Source: Actinosynnema sp. ALI-1.44 (lineage in GTDB: Bacteria > Actinomycetota > Actinomycetes > Mycobacteriales > Pseudonocardiaceae). From it: a DNA stretch of 64,000 nucleotides. This document shows, piece by piece, positions 17,583-25,283 of this stretch; within the stretch, counting starts at the first letter, position 1, and every line of letters starts with the position of its first letter. The position numbers and the translations under genes are program-made. The DNA lies in NCBI RefSeq assembly GCF_001984155.1, contig NZ_MTQO01000035.1, positions 62,001-126,000 on the forward strand. The letters are read 5' to 3'. Under the pieces are notes generated by a model. That model did no database searches, was not told where the DNA came from, and was given only the letters and a program-made list of their open reading frames with translations.

Positions 17583-18141
17583 GTACAAGCACCTGTTCGC
17601 CGGCACGACCGAGCCCGCGCTGATCGACATGCCCCCTCTGCCATATCTCATGGTGGACGGCAAGGGCGCACCGGATTCACCCGAATACAGCAACGCGGTG
17701 TCCGGGCTCTACGCGGTCGCGTACGCGGTGCGGGCCGCGTTGAAACCTTCCATGACGTACTCCGTGCTGCCCCTGCAAGGTCAATGGTGGTCACCCGATC
17801 CGGCAGTCTTCGCCACCGGCGACCGGGCCGCGTGGTGCTGGACGATGATGATCCTGCAACCGGCCGAGGCGACCCCGGACCTGGTCGCCGAGGCAACCGC
17901 GAAAGCCGCCCGCCGCAAGCCTGTCGGCGGCGTGCGGTACGAGCGGCTCACGGAGGGCACATGTGCCCAGGTCCTGCACAAAGGCCCGTACAGCGAGGAA
18001 CCGGCGACGATAGCCAGGCTGATGGACTTCGTGCGGCGGGAGGGGCGGGAACTCACGGGCAGGCACCACGAGATCTACCTGACCAGGCCCCGGACCGACC
18101 ACCCCGAGCGGATGCGGACGTTGATCCGCTATCCGGTCTGA
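17575..18141 (+). CDS. Stand-alone GyrI-like small-molecule-binding protein
   Basis: A 188-residue protein matching the GyrI-like small-molecule-binding domain (SMBD) family. Features include the N-terminal YLMVDGKGAPDSPEYSNAVS and the closing HHEIYLTRPRTDHPERMRTLIRYPV (in part: HHEIYLTRPRTDHP). Stand-alone members have been shown in other bacteria to bind or hydrolyse xenobiotics such as cyclopropyl compounds, but the activity here is not demonstrated. The start is GTG 17575, overlapping the merR-like gene by eight bases, so translation is probably coupled. A strong hairpin follows at 18162. Confidence 0.85.
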   Translation: MNEYKHLFAGTTEPALIDMPPLPYLMVDGKGAPDSPEYSNAVSGLYAVAYAVRAALKPSMTYSVLPLQGQWWSPDPAVFATGDRAAWCWTMMILQPAEATPDLVAEATAKAARRKPVGGVRYERLTEGTCAQVLHKGPYSEEPATIARLMDFVRREGRELTGRHHEIYLTRPRTDHPERMRTLIRYPV

Positions 18142-18161
18142 ACCATTCGAGGGTGTGGACA

Positions 18162-18208
18162 CCGTCCCGGTGACCAGCACGGGGGCTGTCGGCTGGTCAC
18201 CGGGACGG
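18162..18208. terminator. Strong terminator hairpin
   Basis: CCGTCCCGGTGACCAGC (18162-18178) and its exact 17-bp complement (18192-18208) enclose a 13-base loop, 20 bases after the stop of the GyrI-like gene. No U-tract follows, as is common in actinomycetes. It probably serves both this gene and the converging small gene at 18303. Confidence 0.8.
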
Positions 18209-18302
18209 CACGCCTACCGGGCGGCGCGTCGGGAGGGGTGCGGCATCAGCTTCTTGGACACAGGCGTCCAGCCGCGATACGCCGTCCGGTCGACGGGTCT
18301 GT

Positions 18303-18539
18303 TCACTTGTGGTTGTTGTTCGTCGTGCCTCGATCCCACAACAGGGTCGCCACGTCCAGTTCAGGCACTTCCCCGGCTGCCTGAACCGCGAACGTGAACA
18401 TCTGGGCCGCGTCCGGTCCGTTGGTCCACACCACCCGGTACCGGCGGATCTGCCGGTCGTAGTACACCCGGACGTAGGTACCGGACTTCGTGGTCAACAG
18501 GCTGGCTAGGCGCCGAGCGCTGCGGGCGCGCTTGCTCAT
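18303..18539 (-). CDS. Small conserved-type protein divergent from the XRE-deformylase gene
   Basis: A 78-residue protein starting MSKRARSARRLASLLTTK at ATG 18539, chosen because AGGGG lies seven bases upstream. Upstream in-frame starts exist but lack such a site. The core (TYVRVYYDRQIRRYRVVWTNG...MFTFAVQAAGEV) looks like a small basic beta-strand-containing fold, with no membrane segment. The family is not recognised. It is divergent from, and shares a ~200-bp promoter region with, the XRE-peptide deformylase gene, so it may be a regulatory target or partner. Confidence 0.6.
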   Translation of the reverse strand: MSKRARSARRLASLLTTKSGTYVRVYYDRQIRRYRVVWTNGPDAAQMFTFAVQAAGEVPELDVATLLWDRGTTNNNHK

Positions 18540-18686
18540 GACAAGTCCCCTGCCGGGCGACTTGGCGGGACTGGTGGTCCCCGTTGTCACCGTTGTCGAC
18601 GTGTTCTGCACGGTTTCAGCCCCTTCTGTGCTACATCTGAAACACGAGGACACCAGCGACGGGGTATGTCATGGAAGACTGAGGGC

Positions 18687-18716
18687 TACTCACGGCGCGC
18701 TCACGCGTACTCACGG
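18687..18716. promoter_or_regulatory. Phased CTCACG repeats before the XRE-deformylase gene
   Basis: CTCACG occurs at 18689, 18700 and 18710, spaced 11 and 10 bp, one helical turn each. The outer two belong to a 9-bp direct repeat TACTCACGG (18687 and 18708) 21 bp apart. The array ends 21 bases before the start codon at 18738. It is probably the autoregulatory operator of the XRE protein; this is inference. Confidence 0.6.
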
Positions 18717-18737
18717 TCAGCCGGTGCGGGAGGCAAC

Positions 18738-20240
18738 ATGGCGACCCAGGACGAGGACTCGCCTGCGCACCAAGACGTCTTCGTCGGTGAACTGCGCCGA
18801 TGGCGTGAGGTGCGCGGGATGTCCCGTACCGCTGTGGCTGTGGCCATGGGCTACAGCCGTTCGTACGTCTCGAAAGTCGAAAGCGGCCACGAACGCCCCT
18901 CACGGGAGTTCGCCAAGGCGGCCGACGACGCGCTCAACGCCGGTGGTGCGTTACGGCGTGCGTGGCGTGAGTACGAGGCGCTTCGCCCGGTCGTGGTGCG
19001 GTCTACGCCAATCGAGCGGACTCCGGAACCGTCGACGCGCAGCATTTTCGTAGAACATGACGACGCGGAACTCCGTTACGACGGACGGACTTACCGCGCG
19101 ATCATGCGCAGGCGGCTGGTCAACCACGGCAGTGATCCGATCACCCGATACATGATCCGGATCTCGGTCGACCGGTTTCCCGGCGATCCGGACCTGTCCA
19201 ACCAGCTCTACCGCGACCGGCCGTTGACGTGGGAGGAACTGGACCTGCAGGCGTGGTGCGGTGCGGACCGCTCCGAACCGATGCGGTGGGTGGCCCAGCA
19301 CGACAGGGACGCGTTCAAGGAGGTCTGGCTGCAGTTCGCCAACGACAGCGGCCACTTCCCGCTCTACCCGGGGCAGAGCACGTGGATCGAGTACACCTAC
19401 ACCGTCCGCGATGACAAGTGGGGCAACTGGTTCCAGCGCGCGGTACGGCTGCCCACATCGTTGTTGTCGGTCCGGCTCGACTTCCCCGAACACCTCGATC
19501 CGGCTGTGTGGGGCCTGCACACGTCGATGACGGCCGAGTCCATGCCGTTCCGCACGGCGATCGACGAGCAGCGATCGGGCAACCGGCGCGTTTTCGCGTG
19601 GACGACGGAGGAACCACCGTTGCACGCCCGCTACCGCCTCGAGTGGCACTTCCGCCGCAAACCGTCGACCCAACCGGCGGAACCGGCCGAGAAACCGAGC
19701 CAGGTCATGCGTTCGCTCGGCGTGGTGCAGTCCGACGACCCGATCCTGCACCGGGCGGCGAAGCCGTTCCAGTTGCCGGACGAGGCCGAGGACGCCAGGC
19801 GGGTGATCGCGGAACTCGTGTCAGCCGCCAAACGGGTGTCGGCGGCGCACACGTTCGGCAAGGGAATCGGCTTGGCCGCCAACCAGATCGGCATCGACCG
19901 GGCGGCCGCGATCGTCTTCCCGCCCGGCACCGACGACGTGATCATGTTGCTGAACGCGAGGATCATCGAGAACGGCGGGCGCCACGACGAACAGTACGAG
20001 GGATGCCTGTCCTTCTTCGACGTGCGCGGCCTCGTGCCGCGGCCGATGGTGCTGCACGTCGAACACCAGGACCTCAACGGGGCCCGCAAGATCACGATCT
20101 TCGAACGCGGGGTGGCCAGGCTCGTCGCGCACGAGATCGACCACCTGCACGGCACGCTCTACACCGACCGGCTGCCGCCCGGCACGGAGGCGATCCCGAT
20201 CGAGCAGTACGGCGGCAGCGGCCTGAACTGGCAGTACTGA
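18738..20240 (+). CDS. XRE helix-turn-helix protein fused to a peptide deformylase domain
   Basis: A 500-residue, unusual fusion. Residues ~14-75 form an XRE/Cro helix-turn-helix (ELRRWREVRGMSRTAVAVAMGYSRSYVSKVESG, in part: GYSRSYVSKVESGHERPS). Residues ~95-325 form a beta-rich middle region without recognised family. Residues ~345-495 form a peptide deformylase with all three motifs intact: GIGLAANQ (376-383), EGCLS (421-425, metal ligand Cys423) and HEIDH (465-469, metal ligands His465/His469, catalytic Glu466). The enzyme class removes N-formyl groups from nascent peptides. As a regulator fusion it may sense formylated peptides or deformylase inhibitors. ATG 18738 has GGGAGG five bases upstream. 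It converges with the next gene. Confidence 0.88.
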   Translation: MATQDEDSPAHQDVFVGELRRWREVRGMSRTAVAVAMGYSRSYVSKVESGHERPSREFAKAADDALNAGGALRRAWREYEALRPVVVRSTPIERTPEPSTRSIFVEHDDAELRYDGRTYRAIMRRRLVNHGSDPITRYMIRISVDRFPGDPDLSNQLYRDRPLTWEELDLQAWCGADRSEPMRWVAQHDRDAFKEVWLQFANDSGHFPLYPGQSTWIEYTYTVRDDKWGNWFQRAVRLPTSLLSVRLDFPEHLDPAVWGLHTSMTAESMPFRTAIDEQRSGNRRVFAWTTEEPPLHARYRLEWHFRRKPSTQPAEPAEKPSQVMRSLGVVQSDDPILHRAAKPFQLPDEAEDARRVIAELVSAAKRVSAAHTFGKGIGLAANQIGIDRAAAIVFPPGTDDVIMLLNARIIENGGRHDEQYEGCLSFFDVRGLVPRPMVLHVEHQDLNGARKITIFERGVARLVAHEIDHLHGTLYTDRLPPGTEAIPIEQYGGSGLNWQY

Positions 20241-20245
20241 GCCGA

Positions 20246-21217
20246 TTACCCGGTCAGCATCATCGTGCGCACGTCGAGGTGCTTGTCCATCTCGCCCTGG
20301 TCGAACATCAGGTCGGCGACCCGTTGCAGCCGAACGGGATCGACGGTGGTCGGGAAGACCGGCATGGTCATCAGCTGGTAGGTGGCGGCGTCGATCCTCA
20401 GGTGTTTGGTCAGCACCTCGCCGACCTTGTCGCGGTTGGCGGTGTCCGCGACGCCCTTGCTGAGCGCGCGCTTGAACGCGGCGACGACGTTCGGGTTGCC
20501 GTCGGTGAAGTCCTTGCGGGCGATCCAGCCGGACCACGGGAAGTTGGCGGTGGGACCGGAGAACGGGTCCATCAGCTTGACCATCCCGGCCTTGGTCGCC
20601 GCGGTCAGGTGCGGCTCGGCGATCACGGCGGCCGCGACGTCACCGCGTTCCATCGCCGACGGCATGGCGGCGATCTCCATCGAGACGTACTGGATCTTGA
20701 GGGGGTCCACCGACATCATCGTGAACTGGGAGTTGAGCGTCAGCTCGGAGATGCCGCGTTTGGACGACACCGCGATCTTCTTCCCGGCGAGGTCGGCGGG
20801 TTTGCGGACGGTGCTGTTCTTGGGCACCACGCACAGGATGAGGTCCTCGGTCGTCTGCACCGCGTCGGCGACGATCCTGATCTCCGCGACGCCCTTGGCC
20901 TGCGGCATGAACGCGGGCGGGTAGCTGGTCAGTCCGAAGTCGAGTGTCCCGCCGACGACGTTGTCGACGTTGGCCGAGCCCTTCGCGCCCGTCGTCAGCC
21001 GCACCTCGAGCCCTTCGGCCTGGAAGTAGCCGTTGTCGACGGCCAGGTGCAGTGGCGCGGAATCGACCAGGCCGAGGGTGCCGACGTTGATCACCGCGCG
21101 TTCGAGCGGTCCGCCTGCCGGTCCCCGCCGCTCCGAGTCCCCGAGCAGCCCGCACCCGGTGGTCCCGGCCAGCACCACGGCGCCCAGAACCGCTGCTACA
21201 CACCGCCTTGATGGCAT
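20246..21217 (-). CDS. ABC transporter substrate-binding lipoprotein (NMT1/SsuA type)
   Basis: A 323-residue secreted lipoprotein. The signal peptide MPSRRCVAAVLGAVVLAGTTGCG ends in the lipobox LAGTTGC (in part: VVLAGTTGCG). The mature part starts as a type-II substrate-binding protein of the NMT1/SsuA/ThiY group (INVGTLGLVDSAPLHLAVDNGYF, in part: SAPLHLAVDNGYF; AVSSKRGISELTLN). Family ligands include sulfonates, nitrate, riboflavin and thiamine precursors; no choice is possible here. No permease or ATPase gene is adjacent, so it is an orphan or works with components elsewhere. ATG 21217 has GGAGG eight bases upstream. A longer upstream reading is rejected. Confidence 0.85.
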   Translation of the reverse strand: MPSRRCVAAVLGAVVLAGTTGCGLLGDSERRGPAGGPLERAVINVGTLGLVDSAPLHLAVDNGYFQAEGLEVRLTTGAKGSANVDNVVGGTLDFGLTSYPPAFMPQAKGVAEIRIVADAVQTTEDLILCVVPKNSTVRKPADLAGKKIAVSSKRGISELTLNSQFTMMSVDPLKIQYVSMEIAAMPSAMERGDVAAAVIAEPHLTAATKAGMVKLMDPFSGPTANFPWSGWIARKDFTDGNPNVVAAFKRALSKGVADTANRDKVGEVLTKHLRIDAATYQLMTMPVFPTTVDPVRLQRVADLMFDQGEMDKHLDVRTMMLTG

Positions 21218-21355
21218 GAAATTTTCCTCCAGTGGAATGACGGAGGCTGCCGACAGTAGCGAGGGCGTTTCCGGCGTGCGGCCGTTCGGCCGAGTATCAC
21301 ACTTTCGCTTAATTGTGTAGCGGAAGCAATTTTCCAACTGGATCGCTCGGACCAC

Positions 21356-21654
21356 TCAGGGACCGTCGAGCCGCTCGATGGCCATGACCTCGCCGACCAT
21401 CGCCGCCACCACGCCGGCGCACGCCACCAGCGATAACAGCCCGCGGTGTCCGGTGACACGCAGAACTCGGCCAGCTCGGCCAACTCGGGCTCACGGTCGC
21501 GCAGCACGTCAGGAGCGATCCGGCTGACCTGGTGGCGGTACCTCGTGCGGACCGGCACGCCGGTCCGGAGGTTCACGTCGCCGATGTGTACGCCGGTGTT
21601 GGCGTAGCCGTCGCGCGCTGTGGCGTCTCCTGTGTCCGACACGCGTGGCTTCAC
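21356..21654 (-). pseudogene. Truncated remnant of a large actinobacterial NTPase (NACHT/WD40 type)
   Basis: The minus strand reads DGYANTGVHIGDVNLRTG...VRTRYRHQVSRIAPDVLRDREPELAELAEFC...CYRWWRAPAW (each quoted part under 20 residues: GYANTGVHIGDVN, HQVSRIAPDVLRDREPEL). This is the standard N-terminus of large actinomycete NTPases in which the next residues are AGKSAL, the Walker A loop. Here the frame breaks at 21408 exactly before that motif. A different frame then gives a short tail ending AIERLDGP-stop (21356). The body of the gene has been deleted. Confidence 0.6.
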
Positions 21655-21728
21655 AGGGACATCATCGTCCGGAGACGGCCGTTTGTGATGCGCGGATTAC
21701 CCCAGGCTGCCCGATGGCCCGAATGGCG

Positions 21729-22556
21729 TCACGAGAAGTGGTCGGGGTGCGGGCCGACCCTGGTGTCGTTGTGCATCTCCGACAGCGTGAGCACGTCGTC
21801 CTCGGCCAGTTCGAAGTCGAAGATGTCGATGTTCTCGCGGATCCGCGCCGGGGTGACCGACTTGGGGATCACCACGTTGCCCAGTTCCAGGTGCCAGCGC
21901 AGGATCACCTGTGCCGGGGTCTTGCCGTACTTCTCGGCCATCAGGCCGATGCCCTCGTCGCGCACCAGCCTGCCGCTGGCCAGCGGGCTCCACGCCTGGG
22001 TCACGATGCCGTGCTCGCTGTGGTAAGCGCGCAGGTTGTCCTGCACCAGGTTCGGGTGCAGCTCGATCTGGTTGAGCGCGGGCACCGTGCTGGTCAGCTC
22101 GCTGAGCCTGCGCAGGTGCGAGATCTGGAAGTTCGACACGCCGATCGCCCTGACCCGGCCGTCGGTCGCGAGCTTCTCGAACGCCTTCCACGTCTGCACG
22201 AAGTCGCCGCGGGCGGGCGCGGGCCAGTGGATGAGGAACAGGTCGATGTAGTCGAGGCCCAGGCGCGCGAGGCTCACGTCGAACGCGCGCAGCGCGGCGT
22301 CATAGCCCTGAGCGTCCTTCCACAGCTTGGTGGCCACGAACAGCTCGTCACGCGGCACACCGCAGCGGGCGACGGCCTTGCCGACGCCTTCCTCGTTGCC
22401 GTAGATCGAGGCAGTGTCGAAGCTGCGGTAACCCGCGTCGATGGCTGCCTGGATCACTTCGGCCACGTCACTGTCGTGCACCAGACCGACCCCGAACCCC
22501 ACCTGCGGGATGGACACGCCGTTGTTCAGCTCAACGACAGGTACCTCGTGTATCAA
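21729..22556 (-). CDS. Aldo/keto reductase
   Basis: A 275-residue NADPH-dependent carbonyl reductase of the AKR superfamily (AKR5-like). The catalytic tetrad is recognisable: Asp and Tyr in DTASIYGNEEGVG, Lys in FVATKLWKD and His in LFLIHWPAP. The C-terminal NADPH-binding part includes IPKSVTPARIRENIDIFDF (in part: IPKSVTPARIREN). The likely start is TTG 22556. It is the last gene of a leftward run with the HAD and hydrolase genes but separated by ~50 bp. The natural substrate is unknown; relatives reduce 2,5-diketogluconate and various aldehydes. Confidence 0.9.
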   Translation of the reverse strand: MIHEVPVVELNNGVSIPQVGFGVGLVHDSDVAEVIQAAIDAGYRSFDTASIYGNEEGVGKAVARCGVPRDELFVATKLWKDAQGYDAALRAFDVSLARLGLDYIDLFLIHWPAPARGDFVQTWKAFEKLATDGRVRAIGVSNFQISHLRRLSELTSTVPALNQIELHPNLVQDNLRAYHSEHGIVTQAWSPLASGRLVRDEGIGLMAEKYGKTPAQVILRWHLELGNVVIPKSVTPARIRENIDIFDFELAEDDVLTLSEMHNDTRVGPHPDHFS

Positions 22557-22605
22557 CGCACAGCCTTCCCGACATCGCCGCCACGACGAGGGCGATGGTA
22601 ATGGC

Positions 22606-23097
22606 TCAGCTCAGGCGCTCCCGCACCGCCGCCAGTTCCGCCTGCGTGACGCCCGTACGCGGGTCCACCCTGATCAGTTCGGTCACCAGCCCGGCACGCG
22701 TGCGCAGGAACTCGTCGCGGGCACCGGTGTACATGTCGAAGTCGTCGTCCAGCCAGATGAGCGGGCGGTCCCCGGCGTAGCGGGCCACTGCCGGGAATTT
22801 CCATTCCATCCCGGTTTGCCCGAACTCGATCACCGGCAGCACGGGCAGGCCGATCGCCGGGCCGATCATTGTGTTCGCCTTGTGCTCCCAGGTGGTCGCC
22901 CAGACCAGCTCGGCCTCCCCCGCCGCGGCCAGCAGGGCGGGGCCGTGTGCCGGGTTGAGCCACATCCGCAGCGGCCTTCGCCTGCTCCACCCGGACAGCC
23001 GGAACTTGTGCTCGACGAAACCCGCTGGTTTCCCTTCCGCCTTGGCGGCGAACGGGTTCAGCGGGCCGTCGACGTCGAGCAGCAGCAGCGGGCGCAC
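22606..23097 (-). CDS. HAD-domain protein (Swiss-army-knife RNA repair-like)
   Basis: A 163-residue HAD-fold protein. Motif I is LLLDVDGPLNPF with the two aspartates, and a late acidic motif is LIWLDDDFD. The segment VWATTWEHKANTMIGP matches the HAD_SAK_2 family common in actinomycetes. Phosphatase or nucleotidase activity is inferred only. The GTG start lies five bases after the stop of the alpha/beta hydrolase gene, so the two are co-transcribed. Confidence 0.85.
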   Translation of the reverse strand: MRPLLLLDVDGPLNPFAAKAEGKPAGFVEHKFRLSGWSRRRPLRMWLNPAHGPALLAAAGEAELVWATTWEHKANTMIGPAIGLPVLPVIEFGQTGMEWKFPAVARYAGDRPLIWLDDDFDMYTGARDEFLRTRAGLVTELIRVDPRTGVTQAELAAVRERLS

Positions 23098-23102
23098 GGG
23101 CC

Positions 23103-24071
23103 TCAGCGTAGGAAGTCGGTCAACGCCCTGAGCACCGCCTCCGGCTGTTCCTCGGGCAGGAAGTGCCCGGTGTTCTGGATCCGGCCGAGCCGGACGTCGG
23201 TTCCCTTACCGGGCAACGACTGATCCAGGGTGTCGTTGTAGCCCGCGGCCAGCCCGAGCATCGGCGCGGTGATCTTGCCGTACGCTTTCTGGTCCTCGAT
23301 GTCCTGGTAGAACGCCTGGTACCAGGCGTTGCCCGCGCGGACGGCGTCCGGCTTGTCCCACGCCGCCGCGTAGACCGCGCGGTCCCGTCCGCTGACTGAG
23401 GCCTTGTCGAACAGCAGGTTGTCGAACAACCAGTCCACCATGTACCGGAAGCGGCCGGTGAGCAACTGCTCCGGCAGGCTGCGCACCTGGTTGAACGCGA
23501 ACCACCACACGTGCACGGGCACGCCGGGCGGCGCCAGCAGCGGGATGTGGAACAGGCTCTCGTCCGGGTGACCGACGTCGAGCAGGCTCACCGACCGGGT
23601 CGCCGCCGCGTGGTTGGCGGCGAAGCTGAACGCGACCATCGCGCCGATGTCGTGGCCGACGATGTCCACCTGCTCGTACCCCAGGTGCCGGACCAGTTCG
23701 TGGATGTCGCGGGCCATCGTCTTCTTGTCGTAGCCGCCCGCCGGTTTGTCCGTGCCGCCCTGGCCGCGCATGTCCACCGCGATCACACGGTAGCGGGTCG
23801 CGAGCGCGGGCATGATCTTGTGGAACTCCCACCAGGTCTGCGGCCAGCCCGGCACGAGCACCAGCGGCCTTCCCCGGCCGCCGGTCACGTAGTGCATCCG
23901 GATGCCGTTGAGTCTCGCGTAACCGTGGCTGAAGCCGGGTAACGACCTCGTCAGCGCTTCGTCGGACGGAGCGTCCTGCCCGGCCAGGGCGGGCTGGCCC
24001 GTCGCGGCGAGCACCGCGCCCGCCGCGCCGATGGAGAAGAGGTTGCGTCGGTTGAGAGACAAGGAGATCAC
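23103..24071 (-). CDS. Tat-exported alpha/beta hydrolase (epoxide/haloalkane-hydrolase-like)
   Basis: A 322-residue hydrolase. The N-terminus has NRRNLFSIGAAGAVLAATG, a twin-arginine-like signal. The fold shows the oxyanion HG-like strand (LVLVPGWPQTWWEF) and the nucleophile elbow VGHDIGAMVA, where Asp replaces Ser as in epoxide hydrolases and dehalogenases. The catalytic His is probably in NTGHFLPEEQP. The start overlaps the upstream epoxide hydrolase stop by four bases. Two Asp-nucleophile hydrolases in one operon suggest a catabolic or detoxification pathway for epoxides, one outside and one inside the cell. Confidence 0.88.
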   Translation of the reverse strand: MISLSLNRRNLFSIGAAGAVLAATGQPALAGQDAPSDEALTRSLPGFSHGYARLNGIRMHYVTGGRGRPLVLVPGWPQTWWEFHKIMPALATRYRVIAVDMRGQGGTDKPAGGYDKKTMARDIHELVRHLGYEQVDIVGHDIGAMVAFSFAANHAAATRSVSLLDVGHPDESLFHIPLLAPPGVPVHVWWFAFNQVRSLPEQLLTGRFRYMVDWLFDNLLFDKASVSGRDRAVYAAAWDKPDAVRAGNAWYQAFYQDIEDQKAYGKITAPMLGLAAGYNDTLDQSLPGKGTDVRLGRIQNTGHFLPEEQPEAVLRALTDFLR

Positions 24072-25219
24072 CTGTAGTCGCGGAAGAAGGTACGGAGGTC
24101 GGCGGCGAGCAGGTCGGGGGCGTCGGTGCCGGAGTAGTGGCCGCCGCGGTCGAACTCGCTCCAGTGCACGATGTTGTGGTCCCGTTCGGCCAGCGGGCGG
24201 ATCGCCTGGAAGTCGTGGGCGAACACGGCCACACCGGTCGGCACGGTGCCGCGCTCGGCGGGCTCCTGCGGCAGGTGGGCGTTCTCGTAGTACTGCTGCG
24301 CGGAGGAACCGCCGGTGTTGGTCAGCCAGTACAGCGACGCGATGGTGAGCACGAAGTCCGCGTCCAGCGCCTTGTCCATTTCGGACGGGTGCTCGCCGAA
24401 ACCGCGCAGCAGGTCGAGCACCCAGGCCAGCTGGCCGACGGGCGAGTCGGCGAGCGAGTGCGCGAGGGTCTCCGGGCGAGTGGACTGGAGCTTGTTGAAC
24501 CCGGAGTGCTCGTCCATGAACCGCTGCAGGAACCCGAGCCTGCCGTACTCCTGCTCGCCGAAGCCGTCGAACTCGGTGGGGTCGCCGCTGGGGAACGAGA
24601 ACACCTGGGTCACGTGCACCGCGGAAACCCGGTCCGGCGCGATCGCACCGAGAACCGGCGAGATCATCGAGCCCGCGTCATTGCCCGCGGCGCCGTAGCG
24701 CTCGTAGCCAAGCCTGTCCATCAGCTGCACCCACGCCCTGGCGATGCGGGGGATGCCCCAGCCCTCGTCCTTGGCGGGGCCGGAGAACGCGAATCCCGGC
24801 ATGGACGGGATGACCAGGTGGAACGCGTCCTTCGGGTCGCCGCCGTACGCCCTGGGGTCGGTCAGCGGGCCGATGACGTCGAGGTACTCCACGAACGTGC
24901 CCGGCCAGCCGTGCGTCAGGATCAGCGGGAACGCGTCCGGCTCCGGCGAGCGGACGTGCAGGAAGTGCACGTCCGTGCCGTCGATCTCGGTGACGAACTG
25001 GGGGAACTCGTTCATCCGCGCCTCGTTGGCGCGCCAGTCGTACCCGTCCGCCCAGTAACCGGCCAGGTCCTTGAGCACGTCCGTCGGGACGCCGCGCTCC
25101 CAGCCGCCGACCTGCGGGCCGGTCCAGCGGGTGCGGGCCAGCCGGTCGCGCAGGTAGTCCAGTTCGGACTGCGGGATGTCGATCGTGAAGGGCCTGATCT
25201 CGGTGTTTTCGCTGCTCAT
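24068..25219 (-). CDS. Epoxide hydrolase (EHN-domain type)
   Basis: A 383-residue enzyme with the N-terminal epoxide hydrolase (EHN) domain, seen in FTIDIPQSELDYLRDRLARTRW (in part: IPQSELDYLRDRLART), then the alpha/beta core. Motifs are LTHGWPGTFVEYLDVI (HGWP oxyanion motif) and AAGNDAGSMIS (nucleophilic Asp). The conserved closing part reads GGHYSGTDAPDLLAADLRTFF (in part: GGHYSGTDAPDLLAADL). It is cytoplasmic by lack of a signal. It leads an operon with a second Asp-nucleophile hydrolase and a HAD protein, and lies downstream of a GlxA-type regulator in the same direction. Confidence 0.92.
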   Translation of the reverse strand: MSSENTEIRPFTIDIPQSELDYLRDRLARTRWTGPQVGGWERGVPTDVLKDLAGYWADGYDWRANEARMNEFPQFVTEIDGTDVHFLHVRSPEPDAFPLILTHGWPGTFVEYLDVIGPLTDPRAYGGDPKDAFHLVIPSMPGFAFSGPAKDEGWGIPRIARAWVQLMDRLGYERYGAAGNDAGSMISPVLGAIAPDRVSAVHVTQVFSFPSGDPTEFDGFGEQEYGRLGFLQRFMDEHSGFNKLQSTRPETLAHSLADSPVGQLAWVLDLLRGFGEHPSEMDKALDADFVLTIASLYWLTNTGGSSAQQYYENAHLPQEPAERGTVPTGVAVFAHDFQAIRPLAERDHNIVHWSEFDRGGHYSGTDAPDLLAADLRTFFRDYR

Positions 25220-25283
25220 GGCAATAGCTTGACCCAGTGGCCGCCGTCGGCGTGATACGCGATCACGCCAACGGGCGTCGGTT

